From Actinomycetes bacterium (GTDB lineage: Bacteria; Actinomycetota; Acidimicrobiia; Acidimicrobiales; RAAP-2), in the NCBI GenBank assembly GCA_021798955.1, contig JAJZBK010000002.1, positions 89,716-153,715 on the forward strand: DNA of 64,000 nt, written 5' to 3'. Positions 51,438 through 59,826 of this stretch are shown one piece after another (within the stretch, counting starts at the first letter, position 1; every line of letters starts with the position of its first letter). The notes beneath the pieces are model-generated. The model saw only the letters and a program-made list of their open reading frames with translations. It searched no databases and was not told the origin of the DNA. Both the position numbers and the translations under genes were made by a program.

Positions 51438-52861
51438 CGCCGCCCGATCCCCTCGTAGGCGAAGCCGAGCCGCCGGAGCTGGGCGGGATCGAGCAGGTTG
51501 CGGGCGTCGACCACCACCGGCCGGGCGAGCTCGAGCGCCACCCGGCGGAAATCGACCAGGCGGAACTCGTCCCACTCGGTGAGCACGACGAGCACGTCAG
51601 CCCCTCTGCAGGCGTCGTACGGGTCGGCGTGGGCGGTGACGGCACCGATCACCGGGTCGCCACGCACTCCCGTCAGCCCGTCGAGACGGGCCGGCCCTGC
51701 TCCCGTCGGGACGGGCACCGTCGGGTCGTAGGCGCGTACGGTCGCGCCCTTCCCTGCCATGCGACGCACGACCTCGACGGCAGGAGATGACCGCAGGTCG
51801 TCGGTGCCGGCCTTGAAGGTGAGGCCCCAGACGGCAACGACTCGGCCGGCGAGCTCAGGCTCGGCGGCCGTGGGGGCCGTGGGGGCGCCTGCCGTCTCGC
51901 GCCGATGTCCTCGCTGGAGGGGTGGGCCCTCGGTCGACGGTCGGGTGGCAGCGACGACCTTCGCCACCACCCGGTCGAACTGCTCGTCGTTGATGGCAAT
52001 GACCCCACGGAGGAAGGCGAAGTCGTACCCGGCGTCCTCGGCGATCCGCACCAGGGCCTGGGTGTCCTTGGGCAGGCAGCTCCCCCCCCACCCGGGCCCG
52101 GGCCGCAGGTACTCGAAGCCGATCCGTCGGTCGTAGCCGAGGCCCAGGATGACGTCGCGCACGTCGGCACCGACGGCCTCGCACAGGCTGGCCACCGCGT
52201 TGACGAAGCTCAGCTTGGTGGCCAAAAAGGCGTTGGCCGCGTACTTGATCGTCTCGGCGGTGGTGGCGTCCGTGATGAGGACCGGTGCCCGCGTGCCGGC
52301 GAACAGCTCGCCGACCCGGGCGGCAGCCGACTGGTCGGCGGCACCCACCACGACGCGCTCGGGGTGAAGGCTGTCGGAGACCGCCGAGCCCTCGCGCAGG
52401 AACTCGGGGTTCGAGACGACCGAGACGTCGTGGCGGCCAAGTACCCGCTCGACGACCAGGGTCGAGCCCACCGGCACGGTGGACTTGTTCACCACCACCG
52501 AGCCCGGCTCGAGGTGGGGGCCGATGGCCGCCGCCGCCGCCTCCACGTAGGACAGGTCCGCCGAGCCGTCCTCGCCCTGAGGGGTGGGCACGCACAGGAA
52601 GACGAACTCGCACCCGGTGACCGCCCTGGCCACGTCGGTGACGAAGCGCAGACGACCGGCGTCGAGGCCTTCACGGACCAGCTCCTCGAGGTGGTCCTCG
52701 ACGATGGGCACCGACCCGGTAGCAAGCTGGGCGATCCGGTCCTCGTCCACGTCAGCGCAGGTCACCTGGTGGCCGAGGTGGGCGAGGACGGCGGCGGTGG
52801 GCAGTCCGACGTAGCCGACGCCGAGCACGGCGACAGAGCGCGCGCGCCCGTGAGGGAGCAC
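51434..52861 (-). CDS. ugd: UDP-glucose 6-dehydrogenase
   Basis: Oxidises UDP-glucose twice to UDP-glucuronate with NAD. Motifs: SVAVLGVGYVGLPTAAVLAH, FVFLCVPTPQGEDGSADLSY, VVNKSTVPVGS, SNPEFLREGSA, TIKYAANAFLATKLSFVNAV, the catalytic cysteine in GPGWGGSCLPKDTQAL, and VAVWGLTFKAGTDDLRSSPA. An insertion of about 25 low-complexity residues precedes the last domain. The frame stays open to 53497; GTG 52861 puts the first strand 10 residues in and gives 475 residues, while GTG 52975 would add 38 residues of low complexity. The product should feed the UDP-xylose synthase downstream. Confidence 0.93.
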   Translation of the reverse strand: MLPHGRARSVAVLGVGYVGLPTAAVLAHLGHQVTCADVDEDRIAQLATGSVPIVEDHLEELVREGLDAGRLRFVTDVARAVTGCEFVFLCVPTPQGEDGSADLSYVEAAAAAIGPHLEPGSVVVNKSTVPVGSTLVVERVLGRHDVSVVSNPEFLREGSAVSDSLHPERVVVGAADQSAAARVGELFAGTRAPVLITDATTAETIKYAANAFLATKLSFVNAVASLCEAVGADVRDVILGLGYDRRIGFEYLRPGPGWGGSCLPKDTQALVRIAEDAGYDFAFLRGVIAINDEQFDRVVAKVVAATRPSTEGPPLQRGHRRETAGAPTAPTAAEPELAGRVVAVWGLTFKAGTDDLRSSPAVEVVRRMAGKGATVRAYDPTVPVPTGAGPARLDGLTGVRGDPVIGAVTAHADPYDACRGADVLVVLTEWDEFRLVDFRRVALELARPVVVDARNLLDPAQLRRLGFAYEGIGRR

Positions 52862-53090
52862 CCGGACGCCATGCCCTCCGTGCCCGAAGGTCGGGACCTC
52901 GGGGACCTGGGACTCGGGCCCGTGCTCACCCCGCGGCGGCAACGCCGCGGCGAGCGGGGGCACCGAGCTCGCCACACCGGGCGTCGAGGTGATGCGGACG
53001 GAACCGGACGAGCCGGCTGGGCGCGCTGACGACGGGTCGCCGGACGTCACGGCGCCGTCCTTACGGCTGGGGCTCGGGTCACGGCTGGGG

Positions 53091-54029
53091 TCACGGTCCG
53101 ACCACGGCGTCGACGAGACGGGCCAGCGAGTCCGTCCACTCGGGGAGCAGTGGGAGCCCGGCCAGGCGGAGCCCCAGGTTGTCGAGCCGGGAGTTGGCCG
53201 GGCGCGGCGCCGGGCGCGGTGGATCGAGCTCTGCGGTCGTGATGGGCTCGACCCGCCCGGGGTCGTCGCCCGCTGCTTCGAGCACCGCCCGGACGAACTC
53301 GAACCACGTCGTCTCCCCGCTGTTGGTGACATGGAACGTCCCCGGCCGCCGTTCGACGCCGAGGCGGACGAGGACAGGTGCCAGGTCGGCCGTGAACGTC
53401 GGAGTGCCTCGCTGGTCGTCCACGAAGCGCAGCGTGGTCGTGCCGTCGGTACCGGCCAGACGCAGCGCCGTTTTGACCATGTTCGCCCCGTGGGCACCGC
53501 TCACCCACGCCGTGCGGACGACGGTGGCGTCGCCTCCGAGCACGGCGAGCACCTCCCGCTCGCCCCCGAGCTTGCTGCGGCCGTAGACCGAACGAGGGGC
53601 GGGGTCGTCCCACTCGACGTAGGGGCGCCCGAGCTCGCCGTCGAACACGTAGTCGGTGGAGACGTAGACGACGTGGGCGCCCACCCGCCGGGCCGCCTCG
53701 GCGACGTAGCGGGTGCCGAGGGCGTTGACCGCGTAGGCGGTGTCAGGGTCGGACTCGCAGGCGTCCACGGCCGTATAGGCACCACCGTGGAGGACAACGT
53801 CGGGACGGAACGCCTCCACCGCAGCGAGGACTCCGTCGCGGTCGCGCAGGTCGAGCGTGTCGACGTCGGTGGCCAGCGTCTCGAATCCCCCCGCCGGCTG
53901 GGGCACCGTCAGGCCCGTCACGTGCGCCGGGGCACCACCGTCGGGCATGGCGCCGGCCAGCACAGCCTGAACGTCTCGTCCCAGCTGTCCGTCACCTCCG
54001 GTGACGAAGACCCGGAGCGGCGTGCTCAC
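53091..54029 (-). CDS. rmlD: dTDP-4-dehydrorhamnose reductase
   Basis: Last step of dTDP-L-rhamnose synthesis. The 312 residues show VFVTGGDGQLGRDVQAVL (residues 7-24), VLHGGAYTAVDACESDPDTA, YVSTDYVFDGELGRPYVEWD, the catalytic SVYGRSKLGGER and RTAWVSGAHGANMVKTAL. It starts inside the rmlB stop (GTGA). With rmlB it forms a coupled pair; rmlA is far away and rmlC is not in the window. Confidence 0.95.
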   Translation of the reverse strand: MSTPLRVFVTGGDGQLGRDVQAVLAGAMPDGGAPAHVTGLTVPQPAGGFETLATDVDTLDLRDRDGVLAAVEAFRPDVVLHGGAYTAVDACESDPDTAYAVNALGTRYVAEAARRVGAHVVYVSTDYVFDGELGRPYVEWDDPAPRSVYGRSKLGGEREVLAVLGGDATVVRTAWVSGAHGANMVKTALRLAGTDGTTTLRFVDDQRGTPTFTADLAPVLVRLGVERRPGTFHVTNSGETTWFEFVRAVLEAAGDDPGRVEPITTAELDPPRPAPRPANSRLDNLGLRLAGLPLLPEWTDSLARLVDAVVGP

Positions 54030-55051
54030 GGTCGAGCCGGTGGCTGGCTCCCGCCGGTCCACGCCCCCTCGACCACCGGCGCCCGGTCTCGGAGCGGCTC
54101 CCACCAACTGCGGTGGTCGGCGTACCACGACACCGTGCCGGCGAGTCCTTCCTCGAAGCCGATCGTCGGCTCCCATCCCAAGGTGGTGCGGATCTTGGTG
54201 GAGTCGAGGAGGTAGCGACGATCGTGGCCCGGGCGGTCCGGGACGATCTCCTTCAACGTCGACGGTCGGCCGGTAGCAGCCAGGACGGCGTCGGCGATCT
54301 GCTCGATGCTGGCTTCCACCCCACTGCCTACGTTGTAGGTCTCGCCCACCACGCCGCGCTCGAGCACCGCTTCGATGGCCCGGCAGTGGTCGTCGACGTG
54401 GAGCCACTCGCGCCGGTTCTGCGTCGAGGCGTACAGCGGCAGTGGCTGGTCGTCGAGTGCCCGGGCGGTGAACAGCGGGATCACCTTCTCGGGGAACTGG
54501 TAGGGCCCGTAGTTGTTGCAGCAGTTGGTGATGGTGGCGGGCAGCTCGAAGGTCTCGACGTAGGCCCGCACGGCATGGTCGGCGCCGGCCTTGGAGGCGT
54601 TGTAGGGCGTGCGCGGACGGTAGGGGGACTCCTCGGTGAAGCGATCGTCGGAGTCGAGCGGGAGATCTCCGTAGACCTCGCAGGTGGAGATGTGGTGGAA
54701 CCGTACGACGCCGTGCCGACGAGCCGCTTCAGCCAGGGTCTGGGTCCCCAAGACGTTGGTACGGAAGAACCGGCCCGGGTCGAGGATGGCCAGGGAGTTG
54801 TGCGACTCGGCGGCGAAGTTGACGATGACGTCGATGTCGTGGGACGCGAGCACGCCGGCCACGGCATCGAGGTCGCCGATGTCGGTCTGCACGAAGGAGA
54901 TCCGGTCCTCCACGTCGGCCAGGTTCGGCCGGTTTCCCGCGTAGGTGAGGACGTCGAGCGCGACGACATGGTCCTCCGGGTGTCGGCCCACCCAGTAGCG
55001 CACGAAGTTCGAGCCGATAAAACCGGCCCCGCCGGTGACGAGCAGTCGCAT
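54026..55051 (-). CDS. rmlB: dTDP-glucose 4,6-dehydratase
   Basis: Converts dTDP-glucose to dTDP-4-keto-6-deoxyglucose with bound NAD. The 341-residue protein has LLVTGGAGFIGSNFVRYWV, NFAAESHNSLAILDPGRFF, TCEVYGDLPLDSDDRFTEES, catalytic TPYNASKAGADHAVRAYV, NCCNNYGPYQFPEKVIPLF and HDRRYLLDSTKIRTTLGW. The sequence is a canonical RmlB. The ATG lies nine bases after TATGCT, so the operon rmlB-rmlD probably starts with an almost leaderless message. Confidence 0.97.
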   Translation of the reverse strand: MRLLVTGGAGFIGSNFVRYWVGRHPEDHVVALDVLTYAGNRPNLADVEDRISFVQTDIGDLDAVAGVLASHDIDVIVNFAAESHNSLAILDPGRFFRTNVLGTQTLAEAARRHGVVRFHHISTCEVYGDLPLDSDDRFTEESPYRPRTPYNASKAGADHAVRAYVETFELPATITNCCNNYGPYQFPEKVIPLFTARALDDQPLPLYASTQNRREWLHVDDHCRAIEAVLERGVVGETYNVGSGVEASIEQIADAVLAATGRPSTLKEIVPDRPGHDRRYLLDSTKIRTTLGWEPTIGFEEGLAGTVSWYADHRSWWEPLRDRAPVVEGAWTGGSQPPARP

Positions 55052-55060
55052 AAGTGGGTC

Positions 55061-55066
55061 AGCATA
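55061..55066 (-). promoter_or_regulatory. -10 element (TATGCT) of rmlB
   Basis: TATGCT on the minus strand is nine bases from ATG 55051 with no ribosome binding site between them. Confidence 0.45.
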
Positions 55067-55157
55067 ATCCGCCCGCTACGCCCCGGTTCTGGGGAACAAC
55101 ACCCAGGACCAAGCCGGACAAGGCGTTGGCGGGCATCGGGCACCCGGCAGCAAGGGG

Positions 55158-55925
55158 TCATCCCGTGGTGCGGAGGTGGGTCACGTCACCCGCCGCGACG
55201 ACCTGGCGTCCGGTGGCGGTCTCCACGACGAGCCGACCGTCGGCGGTGAGGTCGACGGCCGTTCCCCAGATGGGCCCGTCGGCCAGGTCCACCCGGACCC
55301 GGGCACCCAACGTGGTGCACGCCGACCGCAGCTCGGCGGCGAGCCGACGCCGGCCCGCCGCCTCGTCGAGCGCGGCGGCGCGGGGCTCGAGGGCGGCGAG
55401 CAGGCCATCGAGCAGATCTCCCCGGGACACGACCTGCCCGGCCAGGGCGGCGAGCGAGGTGGCCCGTCCAGCCAGGTCGGCAAGGGCCGGCGCGGCGAGG
55501 TCGGCGTCGTCGGTCGGCCAGGCGACGTTGACCCCGATGCCGACGACCACGGCGTCGCCCTCGGCTTCGGCCAGCACCCCGGCGACCTTGCGCCCGTCCG
55601 GCGCGAGCAGGTCGTTGGGCCACTTGACCCCGAGCGCAACCCCGCCCACCTCGGCGGTGGCCTCCACCGCCGCCAAAGCGACGCACGCCGTCGTCAAGTA
55701 CCGCTCGGAGAGAGGGAGGCGGGGGCGCAGGAGGACGGAGGCCAGCAGGCAGGCTCCCGGCGGTGCCTCCCACCTCCGACCGAGCCGGCCGCGGCCGGCC
55801 GACTGGCGGTCGGCGACGACGACGACGCCGTCGGGGGCGCCGCGACGGGCCTCGTCGAGCAGATAGCGGTTGGTCGAGTCGAGCTCATCGAAGCGACGCA
55901 CGTCGGCGAAGCGAGTGGCCGGCAT
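55158..55925 (-). CDS. birA: Biotin-[acetyl-CoA-carboxylase] ligase
   Basis: Activates biotin with ATP and attaches it to the carrier lysine of biotin enzymes. The 255-residue catalytic domain has VRRFDELDSTNRYLLDEAR, VVADRQSAGRGRLGRRWEAP (biotin/AMP loop), GVALGVKWPNDLLAPDGRKV and VVVGIGVNVAW. It lacks the N-terminal DNA-binding domain, so it should not act as a repressor. It is divergent from the biotin carboxylase gene whose product it modifies. ATG 55925 lies seven bases after TAGGGT. Confidence 0.94.
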   Translation of the reverse strand: MPATRFADVRRFDELDSTNRYLLDEARRGAPDGVVVVADRQSAGRGRLGRRWEAPPGACLLASVLLRPRLPLSERYLTTACVALAAVEATAEVGGVALGVKWPNDLLAPDGRKVAGVLAEAEGDAVVVGIGVNVAWPTDDADLAAPALADLAGRATSLAALAGQVVSRGDLLDGLLAALEPRAAALDEAAGRRRLAAELRSACTTLGARVRVDLADGPIWGTAVDLTADGRLVVETATGRQVVAAGDVTHLRTTG

Positions 55926-55932
55926 GGCGGAG

Positions 55933-55938
55933 ACCCTA
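55933..55938 (-). promoter_or_regulatory. -10 element (TAGGGT) of birA
   Basis: TAGGGT followed by seven bases and ATG 55925 on the minus strand. Confidence 0.42.
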
Positions 55939-56043
55939 CGGCTCGTGCCACTCTGGTAGCCATACCCCACCTGCCGGCGGCCGCGGCCGCCGGTCGACGC
56001 GGTCACGACACCCCGGCCGCGCTCACGAACGGAAAGGTGCAGC

Positions 56044-57816
56044 GTGCTCACGAAGGTCCTCATCGCCAATCGGGGAGAGATCGCCGTACGGGTCATCCGG
56101 ACCTGCCGCGAGCTAGGCGTGGCAACCGTCGCCGTGTACTCCGAGCTCGACCGCGACGCCCTCCACGTCCGCCTGGCCGACGAGGCCTACGCCCTGGGCG
56201 GGCAGACAGCCGCCGAGAGCTACCTGAACACCGAGGCGATCCTGTCGGCCATCGAGCGCAGCGGAGCCGACGGCGTCCATCCGGGCTACGGCTTCTTCTC
56301 GGAGAACGCTGCGTTCGCCCGGGCGATCACCGAGCGAGGTGTGACCTTCATCGGCCCTCCTCCCGAGGCCATCGACGTGATGGGCGACAAGATCAGCTCC
56401 CGGCACGCTGCCGAACGGGCCGGCGTCTCCGGCGTCCCGGGCCGCTCGGAGACCCTCCGCTCTCCGGACGAGGTGGTGGCCTTCGGAGAAGAGTTCGGAT
56501 GGCCCGTGGCCATCAAGGCCGCCTACGGCGGCGGGGGGCGAGGCATGAAGGTGGTCGCCTCCGCCGACGAAGCGGCACGCGCGCTCGAGTCGGCCCAGCG
56601 CGAGGCCCAGGCCTACTTCGGTCGTAGCGAGTGCTACCTCGAGCGCTACCTTCCCTGGCCCCGGCACGTCGAGATGCAGATCATCGCCGACACCTACGGC
56701 AACACGGTGTGGCTCGGCGAGCGCGACTGCTCGTGCCAGCGTCGGCACCAGAAGCTCATCGAGGAGAGCCCGGCGCCCGACTTTCCCGACGAGGTCCGCC
56801 GAGCCATGGGAGAAGCCTCGGTGCGCGTCGCCGAGGCGTGCGGCTACGTCAACGCCGGGACCGTCGAGTTCCTCTACCAGGACGGCGAGTTCTTCTTCCT
56901 CGAGATGAACACGCGCCTGCAGGTGGAGCACCCGGTGACCGAGCTGGTGACCGGGCTCGACCTGGTCGAGTGGCAGCTCCGGGTGGCATCGGGTGAGGCG
57001 CTCGGCTTCACCCAGCAAGAGGTCCGTCGCGACGGGCATGCCATCGAAGTCCGGATCAACGCCGAAGACCCCGCCGGCGGCGCCTTCACCCCCTCGCCGG
57101 GGACGATCACCTCGCTCGTGCCTCCCGGGGGGCCGGGCGTCCGGCTCGACGCCGGCTACCAGGCCGGGGACACGGTCAGCCAGTTCTACGACAACCTGGT
57201 GGCAAAGCTGGTGGTCTGGGGCCACGACCGCGAAGCAGCCCGTCGGCGCATGTTGCGCGCCATCGACGAGACGAAGATCGAGGGGGTGGCCACCACGCTC
57301 CCGGCAGACGTCGCCATCTTGGCGCACGAGGACTTCGCTTCGGCCACCCACTCGACCAACTGGGTCGAACAGCGGCTCGACCTGTCCGAGGTGCGCTCGG
57401 GCCCCGGCCCGGTGGCACCGGCCGGCGAGAGCGAGGAGGCCCGAGTCCTGCGCGACGTCACCGCCGAAGTCGACGGACGCCGCTACCAGGTCAAGCTCTG
57501 GGTACCTGACGCCGGTGACACGGTGGTGGCTTCCGGACGCACGGCAGTGGCAAGCCGCCCAGCCGGGGGACGCCGTCCCAAGGCGGTGACGGGTGCCTCC
57601 GGATCCGGCACCGTGTCGGTCCCCATGCAGGGGACCATCGTCAAGGTCGCCGTGTCCGAAGGTGACGAGGTCGAGGTCGGACAAGTCGTCTGCGTGCTCG
57701 AAGCCATGAAGATGGAGAACAACGTGGTGGCCGAGAAGGCCGGCACGGTGACGGACGTCCGCGTGTCCGCCGGCGACTCCGTCGGTCCCGGCGACGTCAT
57801 CGCCGTGATCGAGTAG
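56044..57816 (+). CDS. accA3: Acyl-CoA carboxylase alpha subunit (biotin carboxylase plus BCCP)
   Basis: Carboxylates biotin with bicarbonate and ATP and carries it to acetyl- or propionyl-CoA carboxyltransferase. The 590 residues hold the biotin carboxylase domain (1-450: [76 protein letters not shown]) and a C-terminal carrier domain with the biotinyl lysine Lys556 in [15 protein letters not shown]. This is the actinobacterial AccA3 arrangement. The GTG 56044 has GGAAAGG upstream. The carboxyltransferase subunit is not in the window. Confidence 0.96.
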   Translation: MLTKVLIANRGEIAVRVIRTCRELGVATVAVYSELDRDALHVRLADEAYALGGQTAAESYLNTEAILSAIERSGADGVHPGYGFFSENAAFARAITERGVTFIGPPPEAIDVMGDKISSRHAAERAGVSGVPGRSETLRSPDEVVAFGEEFGWPVAIKAAYGGGGRGMKVVASADEAARALESAQREAQAYFGRSECYLERYLPWPRHVEMQIIADTYGNTVWLGERDCSCQRRHQKLIEESPAPDFPDEVRRAMGEASVRVAEACGYVNAGTVEFLYQDGEFFFLEMNTRLQVEHPVTELVTGLDLVEWQLRVASGEALGFTQQEVRRDGHAIEVRINAEDPAGGAFTPSPGTITSLVPPGGPGVRLDAGYQAGDTVSQFYDNLVAKLVVWGHDREAARRRMLRAIDETKIEGVATTLPADVAILAHEDFASATHSTNWVEQRLDLSEVRSGPGPVAPAGESEEARVLRDVTAEVDGRRYQVKLWVPDAGDTVVASGRTAVASRPAGGRRPKAVTGASGSGTVSVPMQGTIVKVAVSEGDEVEVGQVVCVLEAMKMENNVVAEKAGTVTDVRVSAGDSVGPGDVIAVIE

Positions 57817-57829
57817 ACGAGACCAAGCA

Positions 57830-59038
57830 GTGGGCGCCCCCGGGTCGGCCACGTCGGGACGCGTCGGCGAGACCGACGAGACGAAGCGGCAGGCCAGGTT
57901 GGTCGTCGACCAGGCCTTCGGAGCGTTGGTCGAGCTCAGCCACACCATCCACGCCCACCCGGAGACGAACTTCGCCGAGGAGCGCTCCGCAGCAGCCACG
58001 GCCCGGTTCCTCGCCGCCCACGGGCTGGTCGTGACCGAGGGCGTGGGTGGCCTTCCTACCGCATTCGTCGCCACGGCTGGCTCGGGCCCCCTGACCGTGG
58101 CGATCTGTGCCGAGTACGACGCCCTCCCCGGCGTCGGCCATGCCTGCGGCCACAACATCATCGCCGCCGCCGCCGCTGGCGCCGGCGCGGCGCTGGCCGC
58201 GGTCGCCGACGACGTCGGTCTCACCGTGCGGGTGGTCGGCACGCCCGGCGAAGAAGGCGGCGGCGGGAAGATCACCCTGCTTGACCAAGGTGTCTTCGAG
58301 GGCGTCCACGCCGCCTTGATGGTCCACCCGTGGCCGGAAGACCGGCTTACGGCCACCTGCCTGGCCGTGTCGCACTTCGACGTGGTCTTCGAGGGCCGGA
58401 GTGCGCACGCGTCGGCAGCCCCCTGGGAGGGGGTGAACGCCGCCGATGCAATGGTGGTCGCCGAGGTGGCCATCGGGCTCCTCCGCCAGCAGCTCCCAGT
58501 GGACGACCAGGTCCACGGCATCGTGACCTCCGGGGGTGAAGCGGCGAACATCATCCCTGGGCGGGTCACCGGCCGCTTCATGGCTCGGTCTCGGACCCTC
58601 GAGGGGCTCCGGTCCCTCGAGCCTCGGGTGATGGCGTGCTTCGAGGCCGGTGCCCTCGCTGCCGGCGTGCACCTGACCCGCACCGAGCTCGCCCCCGTCT
58701 ACAGCCACATGGTCACCGACGCCCCCCTGCTCGCCGCCTACCGGGCCAATGCCGAGGCGCTCGGCCGCTCGTTCGCGGCCGACGATGCCGGCCTCCCGCC
58801 ACCCACGCTCTCCACCGACATGGCGAACGTGTCCCTCGCCGTGCCCACCATCCACCCGCTGCTCGGCATCGAGGCGGGCGGGTCAGTGAACCACCAGCCC
58901 GAATTCGCCGCCGCCTGCGTCACGCCGTCGGCCGACCGAGCCATCTCGGACGGTGCCGTGGCCCTGGCCTGGACGGCGATCGACGCCGCCAGCGATCCCG
59001 CTCTCCGCCGCCATCTCCTCGGAGACGCCCGGCTCTGA
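57830..59038 (+). CDS. M20-family amidohydrolase/peptidase
   Basis: A 402-residue zinc-dependent hydrolase of the M20D/AbgB-like group, cutting N-acyl or aminoacyl amide bonds. Catalytic-domain marks: LSHTIHAHPETNFAEERSA, ICAEYDALPGVGHACGHNII (metal ligands) and VVGTPGEEGGGGKITLLDQG (catalytic Glu pair). The lid domain has FEGRSAHASAAPWEGVNAAD, and the last ligand region is NVSLAVPTIHPLLGI. It begins 13 bases after the biotin carboxylase stop and may be cotranscribed. Its 3' end runs directly into a tandem repeat array. Substrate unknown. Confidence 0.92.
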   Translation: MGAPGSATSGRVGETDETKRQARLVVDQAFGALVELSHTIHAHPETNFAEERSAAATARFLAAHGLVVTEGVGGLPTAFVATAGSGPLTVAICAEYDALPGVGHACGHNIIAAAAAGAGAALAAVADDVGLTVRVVGTPGEEGGGGKITLLDQGVFEGVHAALMVHPWPEDRLTATCLAVSHFDVVFEGRSAHASAAPWEGVNAADAMVVAEVAIGLLRQQLPVDDQVHGIVTSGGEAANIIPGRVTGRFMARSRTLEGLRSLEPRVMACFEAGALAAGVHLTRTELAPVYSHMVTDAPLLAAYRANAEALGRSFAADDAGLPPPTLSTDMANVSLAVPTIHPLLGIEAGGSVNHQPEFAAACVTPSADRAISDGAVALAWTAIDAASDPALRRHLLGDARL

Positions 59039-59042
59039 CCCC

Positions 59043-59190
59043 GGCACCACGGGACCCCGGCACCACGGGACCCCGGCACCACGGGACCCCGGCACCACGG
59101 GACCCCGGCACCACGGGACCCCGGCACCACGGCACCACGGGACCCCGGCACCCCGGCACCCCGGCACCCCGGCACCCCGGCACCCCGGGA
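59043..59190. repeat. 16-bp / 8-bp tandem repeat array
   Basis: Five copies of GGCACCACGGGACCCC (59043-59122), a half unit, a sixth copy, then several copies of the 8-mer GGCACCCC. It lies just past the amidohydrolase stop and before the marR promoter. Confidence 0.95.
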
Positions 59191-59222
59191 TTCCGGCCAG
59201 ACGAGTGACGGCCGGCAGGGAT

Positions 59223-59256
59223 AGTTGCTTGCCAGCAAGCAACTTGTCGCTAGGCT
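59223..59256 (+). promoter_or_regulatory. marR operator and overlapping leaderless promoter
   Basis: AGTTGCTTGC and GCAAGCAACT form a perfect 10-bp inverted repeat with a CA centre (59223-59244). A -35-like TTGCCA (59229-59234) lies inside it and a -10-like TAGGCT (59251-59256) follows at 16 bp. GTG 59263 is six bases past the -10. The layout predicts a MarR dimer blocking its own promoter. Confidence 0.68.
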
Positions 59257-59262
59257 GGCGAC

Positions 59263-59826
59263 GTGATCGAGGGTGTGGCACGGACAGATGCTCCGGAGAC
59301 GAACGACCGGGCAGGGGCAGCGAGGCGAGCACGCCGGGGTGACGACCGCGCTGCTGGTGCCGGCGCCCACTCGGACCATCCCCGTGCCGCGCTCACCGAG
59401 GACCGCCTCGTCCGCCTCCAAAGGGCCGTGGGGCGGAGCGCCCGAGGCCTACGTCACACGGCGGCCGGCATCGACCTCACTCCCACCCAGGTCGACGTGC
59501 TGGCCACCGTCGCCCGGACGGGACCCGTCCCTCTGTCGGAGCTGACGGCTACCGAGCAGCTCCACCCGTCGATGCTCTCGCGGATCGCCGGCAGGCTCGA
59601 AGCCACCGGGCTCGTGGAGCGTCGCCCTGACCCGGCCGACGGGCGAGCGGCTGTCCTCGTCGTCACCGCGGCCGGCGCGGCACTCTCCGCCGAGGTCCGC
59701 CGCGTCCGCACCGAAGCCTTGCGCTCCGCTCTCGGGCAGCTCGACCCCGGCACGCGCCGCGTCCTGGCCGAAGCTGTCCCCGCTCTCGAGGCACTGGCCG
59801 ATGCGCTCCAGCAGGGGCCGTCGTGA
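59263..59826 (+). CDS. MarR-family transcriptional regulator
   Basis: A 187-residue winged-helix regulator. After a 45-residue Ala/Arg-rich N-terminus, the domain runs LTPTQVDVLATVARTGPVPL, SELTATEQLHPSMLSRIAGR (recognition helix) and LEATGLVERRPDPADGRAAV (wing). Such proteins bind palindromes and release them on binding small phenolic or hydrophobic ligands. The gene is directly coupled to the MFS transporter by GTGA, so it probably represses an exporter operon that includes itself; the perfect palindrome upstream supports autoregulation. Confidence 0.93.
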   Translation: MIEGVARTDAPETNDRAGAARRARRGDDRAAGAGAHSDHPRAALTEDRLVRLQRAVGRSARGLRHTAAGIDLTPTQVDVLATVARTGPVPLSELTATEQLHPSMLSRIAGRLEATGLVERRPDPADGRAAVLVVTAAGAALSAEVRRVRTEALRSALGQLDPGTRRVLAEAVPALEALADALQQGPS

